Notes: generated from the letters alone by a model not told the origin. Positions 18,311-28,379 are shown, counted from the stretch's first letter. The stretch is DNA of 64,000 bases from Bilophila sp964369665 (GCA_964369665.1 CAYJFS010000002.1:124001-188000); one strand, 5' to 3'. Made by a program: numbers and translations.

Positions 18311-19168
18311 TTGGTGTTAAGTAATTCTAATTTAGAATCTATTGAGTTTTTTAAGTTTCATGGTTGTGGTAATGACTTTGTCTTTATTGATAATCGAGAG
18401 CTTTCTATTCCAAAAGAGAGTATGCCTATTTGGGCACAAAATATTTGTAGGCGTTCTTTTGGTGTTGGTGCAGATGGTCTTGCTTTTTTAGATATAACAA
18501 CAAGAGTTGGCATAGATTATATATGGCATTTTTATAATGCTGATGGTTCAAGGGCAGAAATGTGTGGAAATGCAGCACGTTGCGTAGGGGTTTTAGCTGT
18601 TGAGTTAGGACTTGCTGGATATCAACATGTTTTAGGTACAGATGCTGGTTCAATACAAATTTCAGTTGCTGATGATTTACAAAGAGCAACAGTCACTATG
18701 ACAGATACTCAGGATTTAGAACTTAATGTTCAGTTAGTAGTGGATGGTACAACCATAAATGTTCATAATGTGAACACAGGTGTACCACATGTTGTTGTTT
18801 TTGTTAATGATGTAAAGGATCTTGAGGATTATAATGTGAATTCTCAAGGAAAACTCATTCGATATAATGAATATTATATGCCTAAGGGTACAAATGTTAA
18901 TTTTGCAGCCATTATTGATCAAGCACATATAACTATAAGAACATATGAGCGAGGCGTAGAAGGTGAAACATTGGCTTGTGGAACAGGTGTTTGTGCTACA
19001 GCTATTATTGCACAACAGTTAGGTATGGTAGAACCTTGTGTAGCTGTTACTACAAGAAGTGGTGATGTTTTAAATATTACATTAAAAGATGATAAGATTT
19101 TTATGGAAGGTCCTGCTGTAAAAACTTTTACAGGAAGACTAAATATGGCTTCTTTTCATTTATTATAG
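18311..19168 (+). CDS. dapF: Diaminopimelate epimerase
   Basis: The 285-residue enzyme carries FFKFHGCGNDFVFIDN at the N-terminus and both active-site cysteine motifs: MCGNAARCVG (Cys near residue 85) and LACGTGVCATA (near 225). DapF interconverts LL- and meso-diaminopimelate, giving the peptidoglycan cross-linking residue and the lysine precursor. TTG at 18311 or GTG at 18314 is the start; GAGG lies five to eight bases upstream of them. dapA begins nine bases after its stop, so the two lysine/DAP genes are cotranscribed. Confidence 0.93.
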   Translation: MVLSNSNLESIEFFKFHGCGNDFVFIDNRELSIPKESMPIWAQNICRRSFGVGADGLAFLDITTRVGIDYIWHFYNADGSRAEMCGNAARCVGVLAVELGLAGYQHVLGTDAGSIQISVADDLQRATVTMTDTQDLELNVQLVVDGTTINVHNVNTGVPHVVVFVNDVKDLEDYNVNSQGKLIRYNEYYMPKGTNVNFAAIIDQAHITIRTYERGVEGETLACGTGVCATAIIAQQLGMVEPCVAVTTRSGDVLNITLKDDKIFMEGPAVKTFTGRLNMASFHLL

Positions 19169-19177
19169 GTTAGATTT

Positions 19178-20062
19178 ATGGAAGGATGTTTTCAAGGTGT
19201 ACTTACAGCATTGATCACACCATTTAAGGATGGTCTGTTTGATGAAAATGCCTATCGTCAGCTTATAGAATGGCAAATAGAACAGGGTATACAAGGAGTT
19301 GTTCCTTGTGGGACTACAGGTGAAGCATCTTCTCTTACAGATGATGAGTATAAACAAGTGGTTCAATCTTGTATCGAGCAGGTGAATGGTCGTGTACCAG
19401 TACTTGTTGGTTCAGGTTCTAATAATACAGCAAAAGCTATTGGTTTTACAAAGTTTGCAAAAGGAGCTGGTGCTGATGGAGTTTTACAAGTTACACCTTA
19501 CTATAATAAACCTACACAGGAGGGTTTATATCAACATTTTAAAATAATAGGTAAAGCTGTGGCTATCCCTATTGTTTTGTATAATGTTCCTGGGCGTACA
19601 GGGTGTAATCTTTTGCCAGAAACTGTAGCACGTATAGCACATAGTGTTCATAATGTTGTTGGTATTAAAGAAGCAACGGGTAACCTTACACAATTATCAG
19701 AAATTATAGAATTTTGTCCTAATGGGTTTCAGGTTTTATCCGGAGATGATTTTACTGTTCTTCCTTCATTAGCTGTTGGTGGTTGTGGTGTTATCTCTGT
19801 TGTTTCTAATATTATGCCAGAAAAGATGGTTCAGCTTTGTAAAGCTGCTTTAAATGCTGATATGGAAAAAGCTCAGAAAATTCATTACGAGCTTTCAGCA
19901 CTTAATAGGTATATGTTTATAGAAACTAATCCTATTCCTGTGAAAACAGCATTAGCACTTATGGGTAAGGTTATGCTTGAATTTAGAATGCCAATGACAG
20001 AGCTTTCTATGATGAATTTAGATAAGTTGCAAACTGTGTTAAAGAGTTTTAGGCTTATTTAA
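19178..20062 (+). CDS. dapA: 4-hydroxy-tetrahydrodipicolinate synthase
   Basis: The 294-residue TIM-barrel enzyme shows VLTALITPFKDG, VVPCGTTGEASSLTDDE (substrate-binding GTTGE), YNVPGRTGCNLLPE (catalytic Tyr), and GIKEATGNLTQ with the Schiff-base lysine. It condenses pyruvate with aspartate semialdehyde in the first committed step of DAP/lysine synthesis. The length is normal. Downstream of dapF by nine bases; the order dapF-dapA places the epimerase before the synthase. tatD follows 30 bases later. Confidence 0.96.
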   Translation: MEGCFQGVLTALITPFKDGLFDENAYRQLIEWQIEQGIQGVVPCGTTGEASSLTDDEYKQVVQSCIEQVNGRVPVLVGSGSNNTAKAIGFTKFAKGAGADGVLQVTPYYNKPTQEGLYQHFKIIGKAVAIPIVLYNVPGRTGCNLLPETVARIAHSVHNVVGIKEATGNLTQLSEIIEFCPNGFQVLSGDDFTVLPSLAVGGCGVISVVSNIMPEKMVQLCKAALNADMEKAQKIHYELSALNRYMFIETNPIPVKTALALMGKVMLEFRMPMTELSMMNLDKLQTVLKSFRLI

Positions 20063-20092
20063 ATAGCATTGTAAATGCATAGTTAGCAATGA

Positions 20093-20941
20093 GTGAATAA
20101 AGCTGATATGTCTAAAAAAAAGTCTGAACAAATAGAACCAGAAAATTTTCATTTGTCTTTAGTTGGTGCAGATGCTCATGCTCATCTCACTTCATTGAAT
20201 TTATTGAACTTTTTGCCTGTAGTTCTTGAAAAGGCAAAAAATAGTGGTGTTGCATCCATAGGGAATGTTTTTTTAGGTCCAGATGAATATTATCAATATA
20301 GAGATAAGTTTCTGGTATATCCACAAGTTTTTTTTATTTTAGGTATCCATCCATGTGATGCTTTACATTATACTGATGAAAATCTTAGTGCTATAAAAAC
20401 AATTATTCTCTCAGATGATAGGGTTAAAGCTATTGGTGAAATTGGCTTGGATTTTTATTGGAAAAATTGTCCTTTTTCTGTTCAAGAAAAATTGTTTCGG
20501 AAGCAGTTGATTTTAGCAAAAGAGCTTAATTATCCTATAGTAATTCATTCTCGAGAAGCTGCAGTCCAAACTGTTCAAATTCTTGAAGAGGAAGGATGTG
20601 TAGGATATCCTATACTTTGGCATTGTTTTAGTGGAGATGTTGTGTCCCTATTAGATAGGGTTTTAGCTAATGGTTGGTTTATATCAATTGCTGGTCCTGT
20701 TACTTATCATGCAAACAGGGATCTCCAAAATGCTGTTGTTCAAATACCTTTAACATCTTTGTTATTGGAAACAGACTGTCCTTATCTTACACCAACCCCT
20801 TGGAGAGGTAAGGAGAACCAACCTGCTTTTGTTGTATTTATTGCAAAAGTAATAGCAGAACTTAAAGGTATTTCTATAGGAGAGGTTTGGAAACAATGTG
20901 GTGATAATACTCGATCTTTTTTTAGAATTTTACCAGTTTAA
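20093..20941 (+). CDS. TatD-family metal-dependent DNase
   Basis: The product has the TatD/YcfH metal-site pattern: GADAHAHLTS (HxH replaced in the first position context D-A-H-A-H), GIHPCDA, AIGEIGLDFYW, LNYPIVIHSREAA, LWHCFSGD, and LLETDCPYLTPTPWRG near the C-terminus. TatD enzymes are 3'-5' exonucleases or endonucleases acting in DNA repair; some related proteins are D-aminoacyl deacylases. About 20 N-terminal residues (MNKADMSKKKSEQ) precede the domain. Start is GTG at 20093 or ATG at 20108, neither with a strong ribosome site. It is the third gene after dapF and dapA. Confidence 0.88.
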   Translation: MNKADMSKKKSEQIEPENFHLSLVGADAHAHLTSLNLLNFLPVVLEKAKNSGVASIGNVFLGPDEYYQYRDKFLVYPQVFFILGIHPCDALHYTDENLSAIKTIILSDDRVKAIGEIGLDFYWKNCPFSVQEKLFRKQLILAKELNYPIVIHSREAAVQTVQILEEEGCVGYPILWHCFSGDVVSLLDRVLANGWFISIAGPVTYHANRDLQNAVVQIPLTSLLLETDCPYLTPTPWRGKENQPAFVVFIAKVIAELKGISIGEVWKQCGDNTRSFFRILPV

Positions 20942-20978
20942 ATTATGATATTGTGTTGGTAGATTATGTGCACTGTTG

Positions 20979-21617
20979 TTAAACAAGTGTGTTAACACCA
21001 CTAGAAAAAGATGATGATCCACCTGAATGGTTCATGATAGCACTAACACTATTTCCTCCAGCTCCAGCAAACCATGCTGTCATTGATTCAATTTGAATAC
21101 GTTGACGAATAGCATTAGGATCAATACGTTGTTCCTTACGCATAGCTTCAACATTGTTAAGAGCTTGTATTTTTTCAAAATCTTTGACTAATTCAGGGTT
21201 GTCTTTAAAGAATTTTTCTATTTTTGCTTTTTCTTCTTCATTATCACATATGACTTTAATACCACCTTCTGGTCCAGATACAAGTTGAAAGTTTGTGTCT
21301 TCACTAACACCAGCTTCTTTTAGACCTTGTTTAACTTTTTCATCAAAGTCTTTTTGCATTTGATCTCTATAAGCAACAATTGTTGAGAATGTTACTTTAT
21401 CTGTAGGTCCAAGTCCCATACCAGCCATAGTAGCACTTACAGCTGCTTGTAGCCAAGATGTTGTTGATGATGGTTTTGTATAAGAAGGTTTTTGTGGTTT
21501 TTTTGTTTCATCAGATGTTTCTTCTGTTTTTTGTGATTCTTTTGAAGAATTTTTTTCATTTTGATTAAGGCCATATACCTGAGAGGGGTAGTTATTATTT
21601 GTTGAAATAATAGGCAT
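20979..21617 (-). CDS. Unknown protein with sigma-54-like promoter
   Basis: I do not recognise this 212-residue soluble protein. A low-complexity Ser/Lys/Pro-rich N-terminal third (residues 1-60, with runs such as SSKESQKTEETSDETKKPQK) leads into a region SWLQAAVSATMAGMGLG, then a charged helical part (YRDQMQKDFDEKVKQGLKEA, EEEKAKIEKFFKDNPELV), and a Gly/Ser-rich tail. GGAGG six bases upstream selects the ATG at 21617 over 21632. The style resembles the 164-residue protein at 12936, which also has a sigma-54 promoter; both could be secreted or flagellar-regulon proteins. The gene is convergent with tatD. Confidence 0.72.
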   Translation of the reverse strand: MPIISTNNNYPSQVYGLNQNEKNSSKESQKTEETSDETKKPQKPSYTKPSSTTSWLQAAVSATMAGMGLGPTDKVTFSTIVAYRDQMQKDFDEKVKQGLKEAGVSEDTNFQLVSGPEGGIKVICDNEEEKAKIEKFFKDNPELVKDFEKIQALNNVEAMRKEQRIDPNAIRQRIQIESMTAWFAGAGGNSVSAIMNHSGGSSSFSSGVNTLV

Positions 21618-21681
21618 ATAGATCCTCCTCAAAAATATAATTGATTGTATTTTTAAGTTTTATTTATATATAGAATATTCA

Positions 21682-21698
21682 AGCAAAATGTATACCAT
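21682..21698 (-). promoter_or_regulatory. Sigma-54-like promoter of the 212-aa gene
   Basis: The minus strand reads ATGGTATACATTTTGCT. GG and GC are spaced as required for -24/-12, and TGG plus TTGCT match, but CAC of the consensus is TAT. Predicted start near 21671, leader about 54 bases. Weaker than the site at 13466. Confidence 0.5.
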
Positions 21699-21911
21699 AT
21701 ATTTTTAGCTATATGATTTATAATAAGATTAGGTTAAGAATTACTTTAATTATATTTAAAAAGTGTCAAGCTATTTATGGGGACTTATGAGCACTTTTAT
21801 ATAGCTTGTAATATAATAGGAAATTTTTTAGCTTATTATTTAATATTTATTATTGTTTTTTTATCATCCTTTTTGTGTTTTGTTCACAAAATATATTAAA
21901 TATAATGATAG

Positions 21912-22316
21912 ATGGTTATGGATATAGTACTAGTAGGTTCTAAGCATTGTTGGAAGTTTCCTCTTAGCCGTTCAGAGCTTGTGGATTTTATAAGTAAGAT
22001 ATGTAAAGGACTTTCTTTAAAATACTTAGAAATTTTTTTAGTAAGAGATGCCACCATGGCAACAATAAATAAAAAATATATGGATTGTTATGGTATAACA
22101 AATATACTTTCATTTTCTATGGATATATATAATAATTCTGGAAGTTTAGTACTTTCTGTAGATACAGTTCACCGAGAATCTTTGTTATATGGTCAAAATA
22201 TTAGCATGTATTATTGTACTTTGTTGTTGCATGGTATTGGCCATATTTTAGGTTATGAGCATGGTGTTGAAATGGATAGTTTTTGTAATAGTTTATTAGA
22301 GCAGACAACTGTTTAG
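21912..22316 (+). CDS. ybeY: Endoribonuclease YbeY (rRNA maturation factor)
   Basis: A 134-residue protein with the zinc-binding motif LLLHGIGHILGYEHGVEMD (three histidines in the HxxxHxxxxxH arrangement) and the preceding ATMATINKKYMDCYGITNILSFSMD typical of YbeY. YbeY processes the 3' end of 16S rRNA and takes part in ribosome quality control. It is slightly shorter than most family members. Start is ATG 21912 or the in-frame ATG at 21918. It is a lone rightward gene 213 bases before dsrC; the common neighbour phoH is absent. Confidence 0.9.
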   Translation: MVMDIVLVGSKHCWKFPLSRSELVDFISKICKGLSLKYLEIFLVRDATMATINKKYMDCYGITNILSFSMDIYNNSGSLVLSVDTVHRESLLYGQNISMYYCTLLLHGIGHILGYEHGVEMDSFCNSLLEQTTV

Positions 22317-22528
22317 GATGGTAAGTACAAGTTTTACATAGAATTATGGAAAAGTTTATAAGTTAATATTATTGTTCTATATAAGAGTAGTATTTTGGAC
22401 AGTGATCTTGCCATGTTGTTAAAAGATATGGTAGTCTGAATTCAGTAATTTTTTATTTATATGTGGATAATAATGTCATAATGTCCTGTTAGCCAATTAT
22501 ATATTAAAGTTAAGAGGGGGAATAAATA

Positions 22529-22846
22529 ATGGCTGAGGTAACACATAAGGGGAAGAGTTTTGAAGTTGATGAAGATGGTTTTTTGTTAAAGTTTGATGCA
22601 TGGTGCCCAGAATGGGTTGATTATGTAAAGGAATCTGAAGGTATTTCTGAGTTAACAGATGACCATCAAAAAGTTATTGATTTTCTTCAAGATTATTACA
22701 AAAAGAATGGTATAGCACCTATGGTTCGGATTCTTTCAAAGAATACAGGATATAAACTTAAAGAAATTTATGATTTATTCCCTTCTGGACCAGGGAAAGG
22801 TGCATGTAAAATGGCTGGGTTACCAAAACCAACAGGTTGTGTATAA
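22529..22846 (+). CDS. dsrC: Sulfite reductase-associated sulfur carrier DsrC
   Basis: The 105-residue protein has both functional C-terminal cysteines in GACKMAGLPKPTGCV (Cys93 and Cys104, ten residues apart), the mark of true DsrC as opposed to TusE-like or regulatory paralogs. WCPEWVDYVKESEG and SGPGKGACKMAG are typical of dissimilatory sulfate/sulfite reducers. DsrC receives sulfur from DsrAB as a trisulfide between the two cysteines, which the DsrMKJOP complex then reduces. The gene stands alone, with AGAGGGGG before the ATG. The matching dsrMKJOP operon lies 13 kb downstream; dsrAB is outside the window. Confidence 0.95.
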   Translation: MAEVTHKGKSFEVDEDGFLLKFDAWCPEWVDYVKESEGISELTDDHQKVIDFLQDYYKKNGIAPMVRILSKNTGYKLKEIYDLFPSGPGKGACKMAGLPKPTGCV

Positions 22847-23062
22847 TATACTTTATTTGCTTAGTATTGTATTTCTTGTTAAGAAAGGTAATTAGCTTAA
22901 TATTGTATATTAATACAATTAGTTAATATTGTATAAAGAGGGTAAAATAGTTGAGAATTTGAGTAAATACATTTACATTAATTTAACTGGCCATAATCGC
23001 TATTCTTTAAAAAATATTAGATACAAGAAAGTATTTATAGCTGAGTAATAGAGAGGAATTAT

Positions 23063-24082
23063 ATGATAAAAAGGACACATATTGTATTTTTTGTTGCAAC
23101 ATTCATTTTACTTGTACATGCTATTACAGCACGTGCTGAAATGACTTGTAAAAATCATATTAATAGTATTAATTATTTTGTTGACTATTCAGGTTCTATG
23201 ATGATGGAGAATCCAACACTTAATGAACCTAAATTAAATTTGGCAAAAGAAATCATTTTAAAAATGAATGGGATGATGCCAGAAATTCCAGGATTGCAAG
23301 TTGGGCTTTACACTTTTGCTCCATACTCTGCTATAGTTCCTCAGACAACATGGATACCATGTATTATTCCTGCAGGTGTCCGGAAGCTTAATTCTGATTT
23401 AGAAGTTTTTGCTCGTTTTACTACTATGGGTGATGGAGTACAAGCATTTTCACCAGAAATAGCTAAAATGAAATCTAGTGGTGTTGTTCTTTTAATTAGT
23501 GATGGTGAGAACAATCATGGTCTTGATCCTGTTGAAGAAGTAAGAAAAGTATATCAAGCTAATCCTGATATTTGTTTTCATATTATTTCTCTTGCAGATA
23601 CTGCAGAAGGTAAGGCTGTGTTAGAGAAAATAGCAGCTTTAAATTGTAAAAGTATTTTAGTTGATGGTGTATGCCTTCTTCAACAACCTACAATGCTTAG
23701 ATTGTTTATACAAAGCGTTTTCTGTCAGGTATCTTTTGCATTAGAAGAAGTTGCTATCTTACAAGGTGTTAATTTTGCTGTAGAGTCTTGGGCACTAGAC
23801 AGGAATGCTGAAGCTATCCTTACTGAAACTGCTAAAATTATTAATTCAAATGAGCAGTTTCAGGTTCGACTCTTGGGTTGGACTGATAGTTTTGGTACAG
23901 ATGAATATAACTTAAAATTGTCTGAGCGGCGTGCCAATGCTGTAAAAGAATATTTAGTTAGCCAGGGGATTGCTCCAAGCAGGATTATGGCTAAAGGTAT
24001 GGGGGAGTCATTTCGTTATAATAATAAAACTTCCCAAGGTAGATTTATGAATCGTCGTACAGAAGTAATATTCTTTAATTAA
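23063..24082 (+). CDS. Secreted VWA-domain and OmpA-like domain protein
   Basis: The 339-residue protein has a cleavable signal peptide (MIKRTHIVFFVATFILLV, cut near ARA-EM). Residues 35-190 form a von Willebrand A domain with the MIDAS motif DYSGSM (DxSxS) and LLISDGENNHG. Residues 225-339 form an OmpA-like peptidoglycan-binding domain: GVNFAVESWAL, LLGWTDSFGTDEYNLKLSER, and RANAVKEYLVSQGI. The combination suggests an envelope-anchored metal-dependent adhesion or scaffold protein; the ligand is unknown. GAGAGG precedes the ATG. A strong terminator follows. Confidence 0.9.
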   Translation: MIKRTHIVFFVATFILLVHAITARAEMTCKNHINSINYFVDYSGSMMMENPTLNEPKLNLAKEIILKMNGMMPEIPGLQVGLYTFAPYSAIVPQTTWIPCIIPAGVRKLNSDLEVFARFTTMGDGVQAFSPEIAKMKSSGVVLLISDGENNHGLDPVEEVRKVYQANPDICFHIISLADTAEGKAVLEKIAALNCKSILVDGVCLLQQPTMLRLFIQSVFCQVSFALEEVAILQGVNFAVESWALDRNAEAILTETAKIINSNEQFQVRLLGWTDSFGTDEYNLKLSERRANAVKEYLVSQGIAPSRIMAKGMGESFRYNNKTSQGRFMNRRTEVIFFN

Positions 24083-24100
24083 TGGACTTAATAATTCAAT

Positions 24101-24138
24101 AAAAAAGAAGGAAGGTTATTTAACCTTCCTTCTTTTTT
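24101..24138 (+). terminator. Bidirectional terminator
   Basis: A perfect 18-pair inverted repeat (AAAAAAGAAGGAAGGTTA, then its complement after two bases) lies between two convergent genes. It ends the rightward VWA-OmpA gene and the leftward rpoBC transcript. Confidence 0.92.
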
Positions 24139-24157
24139 ATTATAACTATTTTGAGTA

Positions 24158-27100
24158 TTATTCTATTTCTACTAAAATAGGTTGCTCTTCAAGATCTTCA
24201 AGAAATTTATTGGGACGTTCCTTTTGTTCAGGTACGGTAATATCTAACTCCATGTATTCCCTATATCCTGTACCTGCAGGAATTAAACGACCAACAATAA
24301 CATTTTCTTTTAAACCTCTAAGATAGTCCATTTTTCCTTTGAGTGATGCTTCAGTAAGTACTTTTGTTGTTTCTTGGAATGATGCTGCTGAAATAAAGGA
24401 AGAGGTTGTTAATGATGCTTGTGTAATACCTAAAACAAGAGGTTCTGCTGTTGCAGGTGTTAAACCTTGTTCTACAGCTTTCTGGTTTTCATTTTTGAAG
24501 TCACCTTTATCAATCTGTTCACCAACAAGGAATGTTGTTCCACCAGAGTCAGTAATAGTAATTTTACGAAGCATTTGACGTACAATCACTTCAATATGCT
24601 TATCATCGATACCTACTCCCTGGAAGCGATATACTTCTTGAATTTCATCCACAAGATATGCTGCAAGAAATTTCTCTCCACGTGTTCGTAAAATATCATG
24701 TAGCTCAGGATGTCCTTCTGTAAGTAGATCTCCAGCTTCAACGAAATCTCCATCAGAGACAGTAATATGTTTACCTTTTGGGATAAGGTATTCTTTAGGA
24801 TCACCAAGCTCTGGTGTTACAACAAGTTTTCTTTTTCCTTTTGTTTCACCAATATAAGCAACAATTCCTGCAATTTCAGAAACAACAGCGATATCTTTAG
24901 GTTTACGTACTTCAAAGAGTTCTGCAACTCGAGGTAGACCACCAACAATATCGCGTGTTTTTGAAGTTTCACGTGGTTTACGTGCAATAATGTCACCAGC
25001 TTGTACTTCTTGACTATTTTTCACCATGATGATGGCACCTGCAGGCAAACTATATATGGCTTGCATAAGATTGGAACCACGTACTTTAGGTTCTCCATTA
25101 GCATCACATATAGATATAGATGGACGGAAACTTGTAGTACGATATTCAATAACAGTCATAGAAGATTGATGTGTAGCTTCATCAAGTTTTTCTTGATAGG
25201 TTTTTCCATCTACAAGATCTGTAAATTTGATAAAACCATTAACTTCAGAGACAAAAGGTTCATTAAATGGATCCCATTCAGCAAGGAATGTGCCTTTAGT
25301 AACCTGTTGTCCTTCTTTAACGTAGAGACGAGCTCCATTAGGTAAAGCATAACGCTCCCGTTCACGTCCTTGTTCATCAACAATAGATAACTGACCACTT
25401 TTACCCATAACAAGATGTATACCATCACGGTTTTCAACAGATTTTATTCTTGTAAGGATAACATGGCCAGAGTGAAGTGCTTCAAATTTTGAGCGTTCAA
25501 TTTCACGTGATGCAGTTCCACCAATGTGGAAAGTACGCATTGTGAGTTGTGTTCCTGGTTCACCAATAGACTGTGCTGCAATGATACCAACGGTTTCACC
25601 TATGTTAACAAGTTGTCCTCGAGCAAGATCTCTTCCATAACACAATGCACAAATACCACGTTCAGACTGACAAGTTAATGCAGAGCGAATCATAATGGAT
25701 GCTATGCCTAGTTCATCAAGTTTTTTAACAACTGTTTCGTCCATAAGTGTATTTTCAGGGAATAATAATTCATTGGTAGTAGGGTGGTATACTGGATAAA
25801 GCAATACTCTTCCAAGAACACGTTCTGCTAAGTTTTGTTTAATTTCCCCACTATCTTGGACATATTTAACTTCAATACCATCAACTGTTCCACAATCATT
25901 TTTGTAGATAATAACATCTTGGACAACATCAACAAGGCGTCGAGTAAGATAGCCAGAGTTTGCTGTTTTTAATGCAGTATCAGCAAGTCCTTTACGTGCA
26001 CCATGTGTAGAGGTGAAATATTGTAAAACTGTTAGACCTTCACGGAAGCTTGAAGTGATGGGCGTTTCAATAATTTCTCCAGAAGGTTTAGCCATAAGAC
26101 CACGCATTCCAGCTAATTGACGCATTTGATCTTGGTTACCTCGTGCACCAGAGTTAGACATCATAAAGATAGGATTAAAACTTTGGTTAATTTCTGTTTT
26201 TCCAGTCTTAGGATCATGGAGAGCTTCAGTAGATATTTCTTTTGTCATTTCTAATGAAACATCTTGTGTAGCTTTTGTCCATACATCAACGACTTTATTA
26301 TATTTTTCAGTTCGTGTGATAATACCATCTCTATATTGGCGTTCAATGTCATCTACTTCTGCTGTGGCTTTTTCAATAATTTGTTTTTTATTAATAGGAA
26401 TAATAAGATCTTTAACACCAATGGTTATGCCTGCACGTGTAGCATATTCATAACCAATATCTTTTAATCGGTCACAAAGGATGACCGTGGCTTTGATACC
26501 AGCATCACAATAAGCATTACCCACAAGAGTAGCAATATTCTTTTTTGTTAAAACACAGTTAATATATTCAAATTTAAGGCCACTAGGTAAACTTTCCCAA
26601 ATGAGAATACGGCCAGGTGTTGTGTCATAAATTTTGTTATCATCCATACGCACTTTTATTTTTGCATGGATATTAATTTGTTCAGCATCAATAGCAGCTA
26701 TCACTTCCCATGGACTGCAAAAAATCATGCCTTCACCTTTTTCAAAGGAGCGCTCTACAGTCATATAGTAAAGACCTAAAATAATATCTTGTGATGGAAC
26801 AATAACAGGTGAGCCATTAGCTGGAGAAAGAATATTGTTAGTACTCATCATAAGAATACGGCATTCCACTTGAGCTTCAACAGATAGCGGAATATGCACA
26901 GCCATTTGATCACCATCAAAGTCTGCGTTATATGCTGCACAAACAAGTGGATGTAGTTGTATAGCTTTCCCTTCTACAAGAAGGGGTTCAAAAGCTTGTA
27001 TGCCTAGTCTATGAAGTGTTGGTGCACGATTAAGTAATATCGGGTATTCACGAACAACATCAGACAAGATATCCCATACTATTAGTTCTTCACGTTCAAC

Positions 27101-28321
27101 AACTTTCTTTGCACTTTTAATTGTCGAGGCATGTCCACGTTTTTCAAGTTCTGAATAGATAAATGGTTTAAAAAGTTCAAGTGCCATTTTTTTAGGTAGA
27201 CCACATTGATGGAGTTTAAGTTTTGGCCCTACAACAATAACAGATCGTCCAGAATAATCTACACGTTTACCTAAGAGGTTTTGACGAAAACGACCTTGTT
27301 TTCCTTTAATCATATCAGAGAGAGATTTAAGAGGTCGACCATTTGTTCCAGCAATAGCTCGACCACGACGTCCATTATCAAAAAGTGCATCAACAGCTTC
27401 TTGTAACATACGTTTTTCATTACGGATAATAATTTCTGGAGCTCCAAGTTCCATAAGTCGTTTAAGGCGATTATTACGATTGATAACTCTGCGATAAAGA
27501 TCATTGAGATCAGATGTAGCAAAACGTCCACCATCAAGAGGTACAAGTGGTCTTAATTCAGGTGGTATAACAGGAATAACTTCCATGACCATCCATTCAG
27601 GACGATTCCCAGAATCAATAAATGCTTCAACAACTTTGAGGCGTTTGGTGAGCTTTTTCTTTTTTGTTTGTGAGCGTGTGGATTGTGATTCTTCACGAAG
27701 TGCATTGCGAAGTTCTTCAAGGTTAAGTTTTTCAAGTAAGCCTCTAACAGCTTCTGCTCCCATACTTACAACAAGGGAGTCATCATGTATATGTTCAATA
27801 ATTTGTAAGTACTGGTCTTCAGAGATAACTTGTAATTTTATTAGATTTGTAGTTCCTGGATCAAGTACAATATATGAGTCAAAATAAAGAACTTTTTCAA
27901 GATCAGCCATAGCTAAATCAAGAAGTGTAGCAATTTTTGAGGGTAATGTTTTAAGAAACCAGATATGTGCAACAGGTGCTGCAAGTTCAATATGGCCCAT
28001 TCGTTCACGACGAACCTTAGAGGTGATGACTTCTACACCACATTTTTCACAGACAATACCTCTATGTTTCATCCTCTTATATTTGCCACAGTTGCATTCA
28101 TAGTCTTTTACAGGACCAAAAATTTTAGCACAAAAAAGACCGTCACGTTCTGGTTTAAATGTTCGGTAATTAATAGTTTCTGGTTTTTTTACTTCACCAT
28201 ATGACCATTCCCTAATATGCTCTGGAGAAGCAATAGAAGTTTGGATAGCTTTTAGATTTTTTATTTGTGTAGCATTTGCTGTTACTGTACTGCGAACAGT
28301 AAATAGTTCGTCAAGACTCAT
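24158..28321 (-). CDS. rpoC: DNA-directed RNA polymerase subunit beta'
   Basis: The 1387-residue beta' subunit has the zinc site at about residues 60-78 (CNCGKYKRMKHRGIVCEKCG), the catalytic YNADFDGDQMAVH with three magnesium-binding aspartates, NLLGKRVDYSGRSVIVVGP, and the second zinc cluster around CQSERGICALCYGRD. The ATG at 28321 is chosen because GGGAG lies seven bases upstream and MSLDELFTVRS is the normal start; a longer frame to 28351 is unneeded. It follows rpoB by 59 bases in the same transcript. A terminator lies beyond its stop. Normal length; no insertion or split. Confidence 0.98.
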   Translation of the reverse strand: MSLDELFTVRSTVTANATQIKNLKAIQTSIASPEHIREWSYGEVKKPETINYRTFKPERDGLFCAKIFGPVKDYECNCGKYKRMKHRGIVCEKCGVEVITSKVRRERMGHIELAAPVAHIWFLKTLPSKIATLLDLAMADLEKVLYFDSYIVLDPGTTNLIKLQVISEDQYLQIIEHIHDDSLVVSMGAEAVRGLLEKLNLEELRNALREESQSTRSQTKKKKLTKRLKVVEAFIDSGNRPEWMVMEVIPVIPPELRPLVPLDGGRFATSDLNDLYRRVINRNNRLKRLMELGAPEIIIRNEKRMLQEAVDALFDNGRRGRAIAGTNGRPLKSLSDMIKGKQGRFRQNLLGKRVDYSGRSVIVVGPKLKLHQCGLPKKMALELFKPFIYSELEKRGHASTIKSAKKVVEREELIVWDILSDVVREYPILLNRAPTLHRLGIQAFEPLLVEGKAIQLHPLVCAAYNADFDGDQMAVHIPLSVEAQVECRILMMSTNNILSPANGSPVIVPSQDIILGLYYMTVERSFEKGEGMIFCSPWEVIAAIDAEQINIHAKIKVRMDDNKIYDTTPGRILIWESLPSGLKFEYINCVLTKKNIATLVGNAYCDAGIKATVILCDRLKDIGYEYATRAGITIGVKDLIIPINKKQIIEKATAEVDDIERQYRDGIITRTEKYNKVVDVWTKATQDVSLEMTKEISTEALHDPKTGKTEINQSFNPIFMMSNSGARGNQDQMRQLAGMRGLMAKPSGEIIETPITSSFREGLTVLQYFTSTHGARKGLADTALKTANSGYLTRRLVDVVQDVIIYKNDCGTVDGIEVKYVQDSGEIKQNLAERVLGRVLLYPVYHPTTNELLFPENTLMDETVVKKLDELGIASIMIRSALTCQSERGICALCYGRDLARGQLVNIGETVGIIAAQSIGEPGTQLTMRTFHIGGTASREIERSKFEALHSGHVILTRIKSVENRDGIHLVMGKSGQLSIVDEQGRERERYALPNGARLYVKEGQQVTKGTFLAEWDPFNEPFVSEVNGFIKFTDLVDGKTYQEKLDEATHQSSMTVIEYRTTSFRPSISICDANGEPKVRGSNLMQAIYSLPAGAIIMVKNSQEVQAGDIIARKPRETSKTRDIVGGLPRVAELFEVRKPKDIAVVSEIAGIVAYIGETKGKRKLVVTPELGDPKEYLIPKGKHITVSDGDFVEAGDLLTEGHPELHDILRTRGEKFLAAYLVDEIQEVYRFQGVGIDDKHIEVIVRQMLRKITITDSGGTTFLVGEQIDKGDFKNENQKAVEQGLTPATAEPLVLGITQASLTTSSFISAASFQETTKVLTEASLKGKMDYLRGLKENVIVGRLIPAGTGYREYMELDITVPEQKERPNKFLEDLEEQPILVEIE

Positions 28322-28379
28322 TATAAGGCTCCCTTTCTGAAGTATGCTCAATAGGTGCTTTTTTTAGCTAACTAAATTT

